NCBI RefSeq assembly: GCF_024679095.1
Contig: NW_026112149.1
Location: 53,501-117,500 of the forward strand
DNA: 64,000 nucleotides
Direction of reading: 5' to 3'
DNA from: Eriocheir sinensis
Lineage: Eukaryota > Arthropoda > Malacostraca > Decapoda > Varunidae
Shown: piece after piece, positions 11,728-28,364 of the stretch
How positions within the stretch are numbered: position 1 is the stretch's first letter
Layout of the letters: each line of letters begins with the position of its first letter
Program-made: the position numbers and the translations under genes
The notes under the pieces: generated by a model
What the model was told of the DNA's origin: nothing
The model's input: the letters and a program-made list of their open reading frames with translations, nothing else
Databases searched by the model: none

Positions 11728-11797
11728 AGCAAAGGGAAGCAGCTCAAGGGAATAAAACACACACAAAAAAAAAACCCGCTAGACGCTGCTCCGAACG
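11728..11797 (-). mobile_element. Family-C LINE 3'-tail fragment
   Basis: The minus strand reads GAGCAGCGTCTAGCGGG, a T-run, then CCCTTGAGCTGCTTCCCTTT, the family-C 3' end. It forms a tail-to-tail pair with the plus-strand tail at 11846. Confidence 0.7.
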
Positions 11798-11845
11798 AAA
11801 GCAAAAATGAACGAGAGGCCAGCATTGAATATACCGTTATTTTTT

Positions 11846-11945
11846 GTTGATGTAGCGGGCTTTTTTTCATTGACGTTAGCGGGACTTTTTGTTGATGTTC
11901 TTGTTTTTTATGCCCTTGAGATGATGCCTCCGTTGCTGTAGAAAA
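11846..11945 (+). mobile_element. Family-C LINE 3'-tail fragment
   Basis: TGATGTAGCGGGCTTTTTTT, then TTTTTTATGCCCTTGAGATG, GCCTCCGTTGCTGTAGAAAA and an A/T-rich end. Same 3' module as the full-length copies, in the opposite orientation to the neighbour at 11728. A partial internal duplication of the TAGCGGG phrase is present. Confidence 0.7.
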
Positions 11946-12206
11946 ATAAATAAAATAGAGATTGAAATGCTCCTTGGTTGAACGTCTTTTTCCGGTTGGT
12001 GGGTGATCGTAGCTTGGTGGTTTTAATTTATAGTTGGTGTATGTATGTGGGTGTGTTGGTAAAGGCTTGCATTTGGGTAGCTTTAAATAAGTTATCGTGT
12101 AGCTTCGTAGTTCATCTTTTTCCTTGGTCGGTTTTGGTTGTAATGCGTTTGACGGGAAATTGTATGTCTTTGTGATGTTGGGAAAGCTTGGTGGAATGGC
12201 GTGCTG
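11946..12206. other. Unassigned GT/T-rich spacer
   Basis: T- and G-rich plus strand. Nothing recognisable. Confidence 0.5.
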
Positions 12207-12253
<47 letters not shown>

Positions 12254-12382
12254 GTGATGCGATGTATTGTGGTGTTGGTAAAGTGCCATTGGTGGTGATG
12301 ATGGTGATGGTGGTATGAGTGGTGTGATGGTGTGGTGCTGAGAATTAGTGTGAGAGGCTGTGGTGAAAAAATGGGAGTGTCA

Positions 12383-12437
<55 letters not shown>
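12207..12437. repeat. Two (GT)n microsatellites
   Basis: (GT)n at about 12207-12252 and 12386-12437, separated by G/T-rich sequence with GGTGATGATGG repeats. Confidence 0.95.
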
Positions 12438-14159
<1,722 letters not shown>

Positions 14160-14347
14160 AACACTGACAGACACAGACATACGCACACACACACATACAT
14201 ACACACACAGACATGAAAGAAATGGAGTTTGTCTGATGAAAGAAAAGTAAGGAAGTAAAGTTTTATAATTACATCTTCGTGTGTCTTATTTTTTCCTTGT
14301 CTTTTGCATGTGTTTTTCTGCCCTGTCATTCTGCCTCTCTGAACTTA

Positions 14348-14626
<279 letters not shown>

Positions 14627-14628
<2 letters not shown>

Positions 14629-15179
14629 GCTCCTCTTTTTCTCGTCTTTCTTTGTCTTCATGCATTCCGTCCTTATTGAACTTTTCCTCTCTCATATCTT
14701 TCTTTCGTTTTCTCTTTTCATTTTGTCCTAGCACCTTTTTTTATGAGTGTGTTTTTTATTACTTCATCTCGCTTTTCTTAGTTTCCCTTTCCTTCCTCTC
14801 TTCCTTCCTCTATTCCATTCATAGACATTTTTTTTATTGTCTGTCACTCCCTCTTCTGATACAGTGTGGCTCTTCGATTCTCTTCCTCTTTTATCTTTCA
14901 AACTCTGTGCTCTAGTTTTTGTTTCTTTTTATCTCTCAATCTTCTCCCTCCGTTCTTTCGAGTTTTGTATCTTTTTTTTGTATTTTTTATTTTGTATCTT
15001 TTTATTTCGAGTTTTGTATCTTTATTTTGTACATATTTATTCTGATTTTTGTATCTTTTTTATTTTATTTTATTTATTTTATTTTGTATTTTTATTTTGT
15101 ATCTTTTTATTTCGAGTTTTGTATCTTTTTATTTCCCAATCTTCCCCGTCCGTTCTTTCCAGTTTCATTTTTTCTTCAT

Positions 15180-15258
<79 letters not shown>
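14627..15258. repeat. T-rich tract with TTTTGTATCTTTTTATTTCG units, then (AC)n
   Basis: 14627-14930 is pyrimidine-rich. In 14960-15135 the phrase GAGTTTTGTATCTTTTTATT recurs about five times as a short diverged minisatellite. (AC)n fills 15183-15258. Confidence 0.8.
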
Positions 15259-15260
<2 letters not shown>

Positions 15261-15420
15261 TGTCCTCATTATCTAACTTGTTTTCATTTGCAATCAGTTT
15301 TCAGTCCTGCCTACGTCTAAGTCTGTAAACTAATCCCAAAACGAAATAAATGAAACCACAATAACATCTTTTCCCCGTAAATGGCGTTCAACTGGTGACA
15401 TTTTCTTTCCTTGTCTACAG

Positions 15421-15513
15421 AAAGAATAAATCCAATGAAATCAACGGAAGGAATGACGACCTGGTACCCGAGCATCACCACCTGGGACCAAACACCTCAC
15501 ACCTCAGGCACAG
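15421..15513 (+). CDS. Candidate internal exon of a host gene, 93 bp
   Basis: The segment is bounded by a strong acceptor (TTTTCTTTCCTTGTCTACAG ending at 15420) and a strong donor (CACAG then GTAAGAA from 15514). Its length is 93 bp, exactly 31 codons, so it could be included or skipped without changing frame. Frame 1 has an immediate stop; the other two are open. The frame starting at the third base gives a Thr/Pro/Trp-containing peptide (MKSTEGMTTWYPSITTWDQ), the more protein-like of the two. Base composition is balanced, unlike the surrounding microsatellite DNA. I do not recognise the protein. It may belong to a plus-strand gene whose large introns make up much of the window. Confidence 0.5.
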
Positions 15514-16066
15514 GTAAGAAAGAGGAAATTAAATCACCATAAAGAATATACATTTGATAATTAGAAACTGTCCCTTTACTTCACTCTCACTCTCTCACCT
15601 CTCTGATAGATTAATGCTAGGTAGGTTCCCAGATGTGGCCCGAGGTTACCGGATATGTACGGTCTCTCTTCGACCTTTCAAAGACTATCACATTCATTTC
15701 CTCCCGCGCAGACAGAGGAAGGGTAAGGTCAGAGGGACAGACAGGACATCGGGCTACCTGTGACGTGAATTAGAAGTGAAAGGACGAAAGGTGAGCCTCG
15801 CTGTGGAGTAAATGATGATGTGGGTGGAGGTGGAGGTGTGGAGTGCTTGGTTTCCCTTGTGATGTGTTTGTTAAGGAATGTGTTAGTGTGGGTTTGACTC
15901 GCTGGGTTCTGGCACGATTGGCGCAAATGGTTCCCTTACTTCAGAGGCTCAAAGGTCTTGTTTTTGATTATATACTGAGTCGTCTGCAAGTAATGACACT
16001 GACTTTACGTAACCTTTAGGGGGGAATTATTATAGTATTGTGAATGCCAGTTGTAATAGTAGGTAA
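15514..16066. other. Unassigned, probably intronic
   Basis: Ordinary base composition with no recognisable repeat or coding segment. It would be the intron after the candidate exon. Confidence 0.45.
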
Positions 16067-16074
16067 TATTAATA

Positions 16075-16161
<87 letters not shown>
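16067..16161. repeat. (AAT)n microsatellite
   Basis: About 30 AAT units. Confidence 0.96.
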
Positions 16162-16162
<1 letters not shown>

Positions 16163-16340
16163 TAATAGCCGGTGATGATGAAAATTTGAATAAGAACAAG
16201 AACAAGAATAACAAAAATAATGTCTACAAAAGTAATAGATAGTGTTTGAAATTCATGACTTATATAACCCTCTCAGTCACGTGTCAATAAAACAAACAAA
16301 CTTTAAAACATTTATACACACACAAAAAAATGTGTAGACA

Positions 16341-16341
<1 letters not shown>

Positions 16342-16410
<69 letters not shown>

Positions 16411-16428
16411 AACAACAGCAACAACAAC
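16342..16428. repeat. (AAC)n microsatellite
   Basis: About 29 AAC units with two single-base changes near the end. Confidence 0.96.
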
Positions 16429-18290
<1,862 letters not shown>

Positions 18291-18764
18291 TTGTATAGTT
18301 CTTCAAAAAGCAGTCCTCGTCATTCATCTTCGATAAAACTCCTCTAAAAAAAAGGAAAGCAAGCATTATATACATATATGTATGTATTAGCACTTTATTC
18401 ATAATTATTAGTGACGAAACCATAGACATTCGCCAATAGTCCAGTGTAAAATGCAATTTTTTGCGAATTCGGTGTTGAAATACATACATTTATTGCTTCC
18501 AAATGAATTCCTTGATCCCCAAAATCTATGGTTTGACACCATAATCAAGCCTCTACATGAAATATTAAGAAAGTTATGGTGAAAAACAGAATTTTCATAG
18601 CTGCAAAGCGGCCATCTTGGATTTTCGTCCATAAAAAAAATTACAATCATGCCAGCTTGGCTTGCGGCTGATTTCTGATAAGTAGACCCTAATACAACAT
18701 AAAATGCAATAAAACATTGTAAATGTCTCAAAACCAGATTCACTAAAAAATGGCCATTTTTTCA
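18291..18764. other. Unassigned spacer
   Basis: A/T-rich DNA of ordinary composition. A minus-strand frame of about 110 codons is open at 18408-18743, but I see no motif in it. Confidence 0.4.
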
Positions 18765-18767
18765 CCG

Positions 18768-19229
18768 GACTATCTGGACGATTCTCGGCATATTCCTCCT
18801 ACTCATCCCCCCTCTGACTCCTTTATGCCTGTTATTAAGCTTCTTAAGAATGATATTTTCTATGCCCTCTCGGGCCTCAGTCCTCAAAAGGCTTATGAAC
18901 CTGATGGAGTGCCTCCTATTGTCGTTAAAAACTGTGCTTCCGTACTGATACCCTGCCTGGTCAAACTCTTTCGCCTCTGCCTGTCAACCAGCAGCTTCAC
19001 TCTTTCATCCCTCACGCTGGTAAACGCTGGAACAATCTTCCTTCATTTGTATTTCCTCCTGCCTACGACTTGAACTCTTTCAAGAGGAGAGTATCAAGAC
19101 ACCTCTCCTCGCAAACTTGACCTTTCTTTCGACCACTCCTCTAACTCTTTTTAGGAGCAGTGATTAGCGTTTATTTTTTCATATATGTTTCCTTTTTTAT
19201 GCCCTTGAACTGACTCCTTTGCTGTAAAA
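18768..19229 (+). mobile_element. Jockey-like LINE (family C) internal-deletion derivative
   Basis: The first part encodes the RT region ([20 protein letters not shown], then GLSPQKAYEPDGVPP and [11 protein letters not shown]), matching 30380-30600 of the long copy. At about 18995 it jumps straight to the 3' end of the ORF (CTTTCATCCCTCACGCTGG, C-terminal frame) and the 3' UTR tail (ATGCCCTTGAACTGACTCCT, GCTGTAAAAAAAAA). The whole RT core between is missing. Both sides of the join share a CAGCxTTC-like stretch, consistent with microhomology deletion or template switching. Confidence 0.85.
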
Positions 19230-19230
19230 A

Positions 19231-20140
19231 AAAAGCAAAGTAAAGAGAGAAGATAGGGGAGTAAAATGAAGGGAAGGAGGAGGATGAGGATGACAGTGAT
19301 ATGCCTGAAAGAAAATTAAAGGAAACAAACAGAAAAAAAAGTATTTCAAAGAGAAGGAGAGAACACGGAAGGACAGAACAGAGATAACTCAAAAGTATAA
19401 AGAAGTGGAAGTAGGAGGAGCGAAAGGAGAAATAATAGGAGGAGGAAACACGAGGTGATGACGCAGGGAAGGGAGAAGGAATAAAGTTTGGAGGGAAGAA
19501 AACTGTTGGAAGGTGAGGAGGTGAAGGAGGAGGAGAGGAGGATACGAAAAACTAAGTGGTCGGAGGAGAACAGGAAAGAAGAAATTAATTGAAGTAAAAA
19601 TATAAGCAAAGTGAAGGAAGGAGGAGGAAGAGGAGGAAAGAAAGTAAAGATATAGTTAGGGGCACACGTTATAGCTGCGCGTGGTCTCGGTGCTCATCCC
19701 CGACTCATTGGCCGTTGTGTCTGTGGAAAGTAAGAAAACAGTCTGCCTTCCCCAGGCTTCCACAGGCACCCATTTATCGACCAGCCCGAAGGGGAGGATG
19801 ACCAGCTGGGTGGGCTGGGTGCTGATAGCCAGTCATGCTCTCACGGAGGAGACAAAGCGAGGAAGAGGAGGAGGAAAAGTAATAAAAAAAGTTGAAAATA
19901 ATTGAGTATAACAGGAATTAATAAGGTAGATAAGTTATAAGCTTTCCTTTATTGGTGAAGTTCATCTTAATCCAACGTTGTTTCAAAATAGTTGAGTTTA
20001 ATTTTCAGCAATGCTATTTTTCTTATATAAATATAGTTTATTTTAAGTTGACGCTGCTTCGAATAATAAGGTTTAATATCCTGCAAGCTTCATGTTACTT
20101 ACCGTCGCTCAGTTTTCCTTGTATTAGTCAAGTTCATTTT
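19231..20140. other. Purine-rich tract and unassigned sequence
   Basis: 19231-19650 is strongly A/G-rich (GGAGGAGGA, GAAGGAAGG). 19660-19870 has a GC-balanced stretch (CGACCAGCCCGAAGGGGAGG) that may be an old interspersed repeat. 19900-20140 is A/T-rich and unassigned. Confidence 0.5.
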
Positions 20141-20149
20141 AATTTAATG

Positions 20150-20470
20150 GTTTCCCGAGTAGTTAACACTGATTTCGTCCGCGCCCCGTCTTGGGCACCC
20201 ATTCTTCTACGGTTCCCCTGCCATACCTTCAACGTCCTTAAGTGCATGATTTTGCATTCGCCAAAACTGGAGGACATCTGATACTTTTCAAATCACTGGC
20301 TAAATATGATTAAGGTCCTTTTCGATAATTTCGCAATCGGCCGTGGTGAGGACCCTTCCACTCAATTTGGTACCATCAGCAAAGTTTGATGAGGAGGATT
20401 TCAGTCCTGCGTCTAAACCGTTGATGTATATGGCAAAAAGATGAGTCACAACATTGACCCGTAAGGTACT
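20150..20470 (-). pseudogene. Diverged LINE reverse transcriptase palm fragment
   Basis: The minus strand reads LFAIYINGLDAGLKSSSSNF then ADGTKLSGRVLTTADCEIIE, the diverged counterpart of the IYINDL and FADDTKL motifs of CR1/L2-type RTs. A following segment has FGECKIMHL. The second catalytic Asp of the ADD box is Gly (ADG), and a stop and frameshift follow. It is short and lost among other repeats. Confidence 0.7.
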
Positions 20471-20565
20471 CCACAATTGTGTGGTAGTAACACAGTTATA
20501 TACATTGGGAGTGCGTCATTTCTGTGCTGCTGCCACTATTAAAACTACTAACACTGCTGTTCCTG

Positions 20566-20799
<234 letters not shown>

Positions 20800-20844
20800 C
20801 TACTGTCACTACTACCACCACCACTACTATATATTATTTAGGAT

Positions 20845-20935
20845 GACCTGCATACTGACTGCCCAGGCCAGGATTCAAACCCTGGCCAGCGGATTGGTAG
20901 GTAGGCATGCCAGCCACAGCACCATGGAGCCATGT
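20845..20935 (-). mobile_element. tRNA-like SINE head, second type
   Basis: The minus strand contains GCTGTGGCTGGCATGCC (A-box-like) and GGTTTGAATCCTGG (B-box-like) about 35 bp apart. It is too diverged to be a working tRNA. The downstream body is not clearly matched to the main SINE family. Confidence 0.45.
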
Positions 20936-21790
<855 letters not shown>

Positions 21791-21817
21791 AATAATAATA
21801 ACAGTAATAATAGATAA

Positions 21818-22105
21818 CACAAAAAGTGACCACCAGTGCCGGCACTGTGTCCAGGAGGCAGCAGGATGGGAGTTTGGGTCCCGCCCGCCACCACAGACAG
21901 TATTTTTCAGTCACCGCCGAGTGGCCCAACACTACCCACATGCTGTCCTGGTGGACGCCTGTCAACCCAGCCTCTAGATTCTCTCTCTAAAAGAGGGGAC
22001 CAAATGGTGAGCCAGGCAAGATGGCGCCACTATAAACCCTTGCCTGCAACATAGAGGGCTGGGGCTGACCGACGGGACCTACCACCAAGAAAGACTACCA
22101 CACCT
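21818..22105 (+). mobile_element. tRNA-derived SINE, copy 2 (diverged)
   Basis: The body phrases TATTTTTCAGTCACCGCCGA, CCCACATGCTGTCCTG and AAGATGGCGCCACTATAAAC match copy 1. The tRNA head is badly eroded (GGTTCGAATCC reads as GTTTGGGTCCC). It follows an (AAT)n tract. Confidence 0.75.
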
Positions 22106-22127
22106 AGAGGCAGAAAAAAAATACTGT

Positions 22128-22398
22128 TGACACATTACTACAGCCGCCACCGCCAATGCAGCCCTCCGCCCTCCAAACCCAAAGGCTGGAGACGGGTCTG
22201 AAGATCCCCGGCACTGGCAGTGGGCTGGGCAGCCTGGGGTCCAGTGGCGTGGTGCTGGCACTGGGCTGCTGCTGCTCCCAAGGTCTGGTGATGCTGATTC
22301 CTGGAGAGCAAGGAAGGACTTGATAAGTAAAGAAAGAAACAAGATGGCTGGCTGGATATTAGCAAAGAAAGTGATGATACGCATTTCCAAAAGCTAAG
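22128..22398 (+). other. GC-rich island with open frames; possible exon
   Basis: A GC-rich patch of about 190 bp lies in A/T-rich surroundings. Two plus frames are open: a small ATG frame (22156-22323) and a longer stop-to-stop frame of about 85 codons reaching 22398. A weak acceptor (CATTACTACAG) precedes it. I see no domain and no strong donor, so a coding role is only a possibility. Confidence 0.25.
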
Positions 22399-22513
22399 AA
22401 ATACAAGTAAATATTTGCTAAATGATGTAATTTGTAAACAGACAGGACAAATATTAAAAAGCATAAAAAAATTATCATTATAAGGGAAATCGTGATCTTT
22501 TCCTAGCCTGGTT

Positions 22514-22890
<377 letters not shown>

Positions 22891-22892
22891 CA

Positions 22893-23112
22893 CCGCTCCG
22901 GTAGCTTAATCGGTAGTGCGTTGCGCTGCAAGTCTTCACGGTCAAACAGGCGGCGGTTCGAGCCCCGCTCAGGCCGGATTCTTTCCGTTGACTAGGAGTG
23001 GTTACTGTCCCCCCTTGATCAAGGGGGATGGGGTGTGTGGTGTGTGAAGTCCTGGCAGTATCCAGAGATCGACAATAGTGAGCACTTGCTCACGTCGTGA
23101 GGGTACCTGCTG
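22893..23112 (+). mobile_element. tRNA-like SINE head of a third type
   Basis: The head reads GGTAGCTTAATCGGTAGTGC (A-box-like), an anticodon-arm-like GCGCTGCAAGTC, and GCGGTTCGAGCCCCGC (B-box with a GCGG/CCGC stem). TCCGG and CCGGA ends could pair as an acceptor stem. There is no intact 7-bp acceptor stem, and the sequence runs on into a body with a GATC-centred palindrome (CCCCCTTGATCAAGGGGG). I read it as a SINE head rather than a tRNA gene. Confidence 0.6.
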
Positions 23113-23114
23113 GC

Positions 23115-24479
23115 GAAAGCGAGACCAACATCGGTTATAGGCAAGATGCTGGAGTCCATAATAGCCAGGAATATTCGGGAGCATCTAGAGAAACACAGCT
23201 TAATGCATGACTCGCAGCATGGGTTCACGAAAGGTAGGTCATGCCTCACCAATTTCTTGTCCTTCTACCGTAAAGTATTTGAGGCGGTAGACAGAGATGA
23301 AAATTATGATGTAATCTATCTTGATTTTAGTAAAGCGTTTGACAAAGTTCCTCACCAACGACTGTTGCTTAAATTACAGGCTCACGGTGTAGAGGGTAAG
23401 GTTTTGAACTGGGTCAAGGCGTGGCTTAGCAATAGGAAGCAAAGAGTGCAAATCAATGGTAAAAGATCTGACTGGGGATGTGTTACGAGTGGGGTCCCAC
23501 AAGGTTCGGTATTAGGTCCACTCTTGTTTATTATTTATATTAATGATTTAGATACAGGAATTAGTAGTGATGTCAGTAAGTTTGCAGATGATACCAAGAT
23601 CGGTAGAGTAATTGAGTCGGATCAGGACGCTAGTATTCTCCAGGATGAACCAAACAGATTGTATGACTGGGCGGATAAATGGCAGATGGAGTTCAAAGTA
23701 GGGAGGTGCAGTATTCTGAGTGTAGGTAGGAACAACCCCTCTCACAACTATTGCTTAAATGACGCTCTCATAAGCAGGTCTGGGTGCGAGAGAGATGTAG
23801 GGGTTTTAGTGAGCTCTGATCTCCGTCCAAGGGCAAAATGCATTCAAGCTAGAAATCGAGCAAATAGGGTACTGGGATTTATTTCAAGGAGCGTAAGCAA
23901 CAGAAGCGCCGAAGTCTTCCTCAAACTATATTTAGCATTAGTTAGACCTCATCTTGACTATGCGGCTCAGTTCTGGTCACCTTGCTATAGAATGGATATC
24001 AAAATATTAGAATCAGTGCAGAGGAGGATGACTAAGATGATTCAGGGGTTGAGAAACTTGCCATACGAGGAAAGACTCCAACAGTTAAACTTGCATTCTC
24101 TAGAAAGGCGAAGGGTGCGTGGAGACATGATCGAGGTTTATAAATGGATGAAGGGCATTAATAAGGGAGATATTCATAAGGTTCTGTTGGTAAGAGAATC
24201 GGGTAGGACAAGAAGTAATGGGTTTAAACCGGATAAAATTCAGATTCAACAGGGACATAGGCAAAAATTGGTTTACCAACAGGGTTGTGAATGAGTGGAA
24301 TAGGCTTAGCAGTCATGTGGTGAGTGCCCATACAATTGCCACATTCAAAAATAGATTAGATAAATTCATGGACAGCGATACTAGGTGGGGTTAGATACAC
24401 GGGAGCTTAGGGTCAAAGGAGCTGCCTTGTATAGGCCTACCGGCCTCTTGCAGATTCCAACGTGCTTATGTTCTTATGT
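23115..24479 (+). mobile_element. CR1/L2-like LINE (family A), best-preserved copy
   Basis: A 5'-truncated element carries the RT domain, C-terminal region and 3' UTR. The 3' UTR has GGAGCTGCCTTGTATAGGCC and ends CTTATGTTCTTATGT, the short terminal repeat typical of this family. The same tail appears at 4.3, 28.7, 32.7, 43.9 and 48.9 kb. It lies directly after a tRNA-like SINE head. The endonuclease part of ORF2 and any ORF1 are missing. Confidence 0.92.
23146..24294 (+). pseudogene. LINE ORF2 reverse transcriptase, truncated
   Basis: An open frame of 382 codons with RT motifs in order: HGFTKGRSCLTN, YLDFSKAFDKVPH (motif A), [20 protein letters not shown] (motif B region), KFADDTKIG (motif C, both Asp present), then CERDVGVLVSSDLRPRAK, RPHLDYAAQFWSP and LERRRVRGDMIEVYKW. 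These are characteristic of CR1/L2-type LINEs. A single-base indel near 24238 changes the frame, so the last 40 or so residues and the true stop near 24392 are read out of frame. It starts inside the RT fingers and so lacks an endonuclease. The RT core looks intact, but the copy is not autonomous. Confidence 0.9.
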
Positions 24480-24599
24480 AACTTGTGATCAGGCCGTGGT
24501 GAATTACACACACACATTTTAAGGCACTCTGAATAAGGGGCCCCCAAACCCCTTCCAGGCTACCGGCACTTCCCTTGAGGCTCTGGAACAGGCACTTTA

Positions 24600-24989
24600 G
24601 GCGGTGGCTGAACAGATAGCAAGACGGCCCCGCGTTCAGGAGGACGCGAGTTCAATCCCCGACCGGTGCCACCAGGCTGGGATTTTTCAACCGCCGCTGA
24701 GTGGCTTAAAACTATCCATATGCTGTCCAGAAGACCACCTATCAACCCGGACTCTAGATTCTAGGATTAAATATGAGCTTCGGGAGGGCAGCATGAGCCA
24801 ATGCAAGATGACGCCACTATAAACACTCGTCTGCGCCAGAACAGGCTGGGCGGACCATCAGGTCAGGACCTTAATACCTCCATGATCAGGACCCACCTGG
24901 AAGAAGCCTTGGACCGACCATCAGGATTCACCGGGAGGAAGCCTACCGGCGCAATAGGCCAAGAGGTAAAAAAAAAAAAAAAAAAAAAA
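24600..24989 (+). mobile_element. tRNA-derived SINE, copy 3
   Basis: Head GGCGGTGGCTGAACAGATAG (A-box) and GAGTTCAATCCCCG (B-box), then the shared body (CCGCCGCTGAGTGGC, CATATGCTGTCCAGAAGACC, AAGATGACGCCACTATAAAC). The 3' part repeats GGACCGACCATCAGG. It ends in an A-run (24968-24989). One of the most complete copies. Confidence 0.85.
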
Positions 24990-25109
24990 TCACCTCACCC
25001 TTGGGACCTAAGATGACCTCCACAAACACGTGACATGACCCACACAAGCCTAACAGGACTATTTTTTTTTTATATACATGATACATATATTTTACCTGAA
25101 ATGACACAA

Positions 25110-25500
25110 ACACCAATAATGTTCTTAATAATATATATAAATGATATGCCAATGGATATAAAAAGTTATATGAGCCGTTTTGCAGATGATGCAAAATTAA
25201 TAAGGAAAGTGAAGATGGAGGAAGACTGTGAAGAACTGCAAAAAGACCTGGACAGAGTGTATAGATGGAGCCAGTTACAGGAGATGGAATTTAATGCAAA
25301 CAAATGCCATGTTATGGAAATGGGGAAAAGTATAAAAAGACCAAGGAAGACATACAGGACGGGAGAAGAAAACTTAAAGTTAGCACATGAAGAAAAAAGA
25401 TTTGGGAGTAACGATGCAAGACCTACTCCCTAGAAAAGCACATAAACAAGTTATTTGGAGAAACCTACAGGATGATGCAATATAATATAAGGGTTGGATT
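25110..25500 (+). pseudogene. LINE RT fragment (family D), copy 1
   Basis: The frame reads LIIYINDMPMDIKSYMSRFA then DDAKLIRKVKMEEDCEELQK, the RT motif C region (FADDAKL) of a CR1/L2-type LINE distinct from A and B. The reading continues to ANKCHVMEMGKS and then breaks down. It is truncated at both ends and overlaps in content with the next copy, so these are two separate insertions. Confidence 0.75.
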
Positions 25501-25519
25501 ATAGACTTTTTAGCGAAGA

Positions 25520-26515
25520 GATAAATGAGAACAGTTATCAGGAACAATAAATCAAGCTAGACGGAAGTGACTAGTGGAGTCCCCCAAGGATCGGTGTTGG
25601 CTCCGATTAGTTTTGCAATATATATAATTGACATGACAGAAGGGGTGACAAGCTATATGAATATGTTTGCTGATGATGCTAAAATAATGAGGAGGGTGGC
25701 TAATGAAGAAGACTGTGTAGCCTTGAGCCAAGATCTCGATAGAATAAGCGAATGGTCACGCAAATGGGAAATGACATTCAATACAGAGAGAAGTGTAGCG
25801 TGATGGAGTTTGGTAAGAGCAGTAGACGGATATCGGGGAACTACTCTCTGAGTAATGATAGAATCATGAAAAAAACAGGAAAAAGATCTAGGAGTAACAA
25901 TAACAGAAAAGTTATCCATTGGAGAGAATATAAATCGGATAACTGGAGAAACATACAATCTTCTTAGAAACATGAAAGCAGCATTTACACATCTAGACGA
26001 AGAAATGGTGAGGAAACTAATAGCATCGATGATACGTTCAAGACTGGAATATGCAGCGTTAGTGTGGTCACCTAGATTGAAGAAATACATTAGAAAGTTG
26101 GAAAGAATACAGAGAGCAGCGACCAAACTACCGGAAACTCTGAGAGAACATACTTATGAAGAAAGACTGGAGAAATTGGGACTAACAACACTGGAGAGAA
26201 GGAGAGAAGGGACCTAATATAGGATACAAGAGGGATTGGAGAAATTGGACGGAAGACCTAGTGGTACGTGATAGGAGTGTGAAAAGAGGGTAAGAAATTG
26301 AAGAAGAGCAACTGTAGGAAAGACGTCAAGAAATACAGTTTTCCATACAGAAGCATAACAACATGGAACGGACTTGACGAGGAGACTGTGTGTGCAAAAA
26401 TGATTCATGAATTTAAAGCCAAACTGGATAATAAGCGCTATGGAGACGGGACAGCACGAGCCTAGTACGGCTCTTTTCCTGTATTTCACAACTAGGTAAA
26501 CAAGGTAAATACCTA
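25520..26515 (+). pseudogene. LINE RT fragment (family D), copy 2
   Basis: The pieces in order are [20 protein letters not shown] (motif B), NMFADDAKIMRR (motif C), a frameshift, then SMIRSRLEYAALVWSPRLKK and LREHTYEERLEKLGLTTLER. The 3' end carries CACAACTAGGTAAACAAGGT, repeated as GGTAAATAC, a LINE-like terminal repeat. At least three frame breaks. This family has one fairly complete copy here. Confidence 0.8.
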
Positions 26516-26574
26516 ATACTAATACTAATTTACAAATTGCGGAATAAAACGGAAGAAGAAGATAACGAGTTGCT

Positions 26575-27296
<722 letters not shown>

Positions 27297-28363
27297 ACAG
27301 AAAATCAGGCCACACAGACCCCATGGTCCAGACTAGGTGGTCTGAACTTAAACCTAAGTGATTCTACATTATTCAGATGGCTCCAAAACGTTGCTTTTCT
27401 ACTCTAGTTAATATTAAGTTCAAGGAAGTGACGGTCGAGCTTGTTTTTGAAGGAGTCAATCGTGTTACACTGGACCACTGATGGTGGGAGCTTATTCCAT
27501 TATCGCACTACAACGTTGCTGAAGAAAAAATTGGTGCAATCTGAATTTACTTGTCTACATTTGAGTTTTATGCCATTGTTCCTCGTTCGCAAAGTGTCGT
27601 CGATCATAAACAATTTTGTTATGTCTACATTCGTGAAACCATTAAATGTTTTAAAACATTTGATCAGTTTTCCTCGGAGGCGACGTTTCTCAAGAGAGAT
27701 CATGTTAAGGGTAGAAAGCCTTTCTTCGTAGGATTTGTTGCGCAAGGAAGGGATCATTTTTGTTACCCGACGCTGAACACCTTCTAATTTAGCAATGTCC
27801 TTTGCATGGTGGGGAGACCAAAACTGTACCGCATATTCTAAGTGGGCTCTGACTAAACAATTGTAGAGCGGAAGTATTACATCTTTATTCTTGAATAAAA
27901 AGTTTCTTTTAATGAAGCCCAACATTCTGTTCGCTTTATTTGCTGCATCGATGCATTGATGTGAGAATTTGAGGTTTGACGCGATTTTGACCCCCAGGTC
28001 CTTAACGCATTGAAAGCTTGTGAGTTTAACGCCGCGCATTTCGTAATCGAGCTTCTTATTTCTTGTTCCAACTTGAAGGACCTGGCACTTGTCTACGTTA
28101 AAGAGCATCTCCCATCTATCCGACCAAGCTGAAATTTTGTGCAAATCCTCTTGGAGGCTTTGCCTGTCTTCGTCAGTGAGAACCAAGCTACCAATCTTTG
28201 TGTCGTCTGCAAATTTACTAAAGCGATTATTGAGTCCAACATCCACATCGTTGATGGGTGTAAATAATGAAGAGCACTGGGCCAAGAACCGAGCCCTGAG
28301 GGACACCACTAGTGACCGGTGCCCACTCCGAGTGAAATCCGTCAATCACCACTCTTTGTTATT
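27297..28363 (-). mobile_element. CR1-like LINE (family B), 5'-truncated copy
   Basis: Minus-strand ORF2 C-terminal half. The 28345-27500 frame reads RFSKFADDTKIGSLVLTDED, VKDLGVKIASNLKFSHQCI and [20 protein letters not shown], then LEKRRLRGKLIKCFKTFNGF. Motif C (FADD) is intact. A short insertion or frameshift at about 28257 breaks the frame before motif B. The 3' UTR phrase GACCATGGGGTCTGTGTGGC is present, but the CTATGTAAAT terminal repeats are missing, replaced by (GA)n. Confidence 0.88.
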
Positions 28364-28364
28364 T

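Noticed and set aside
22893..22980. Functional tRNA gene
   Set aside because: A- and B-box are present, but I cannot form a full acceptor stem or a standard anticodon arm, and the sequence continues as a repeat body.
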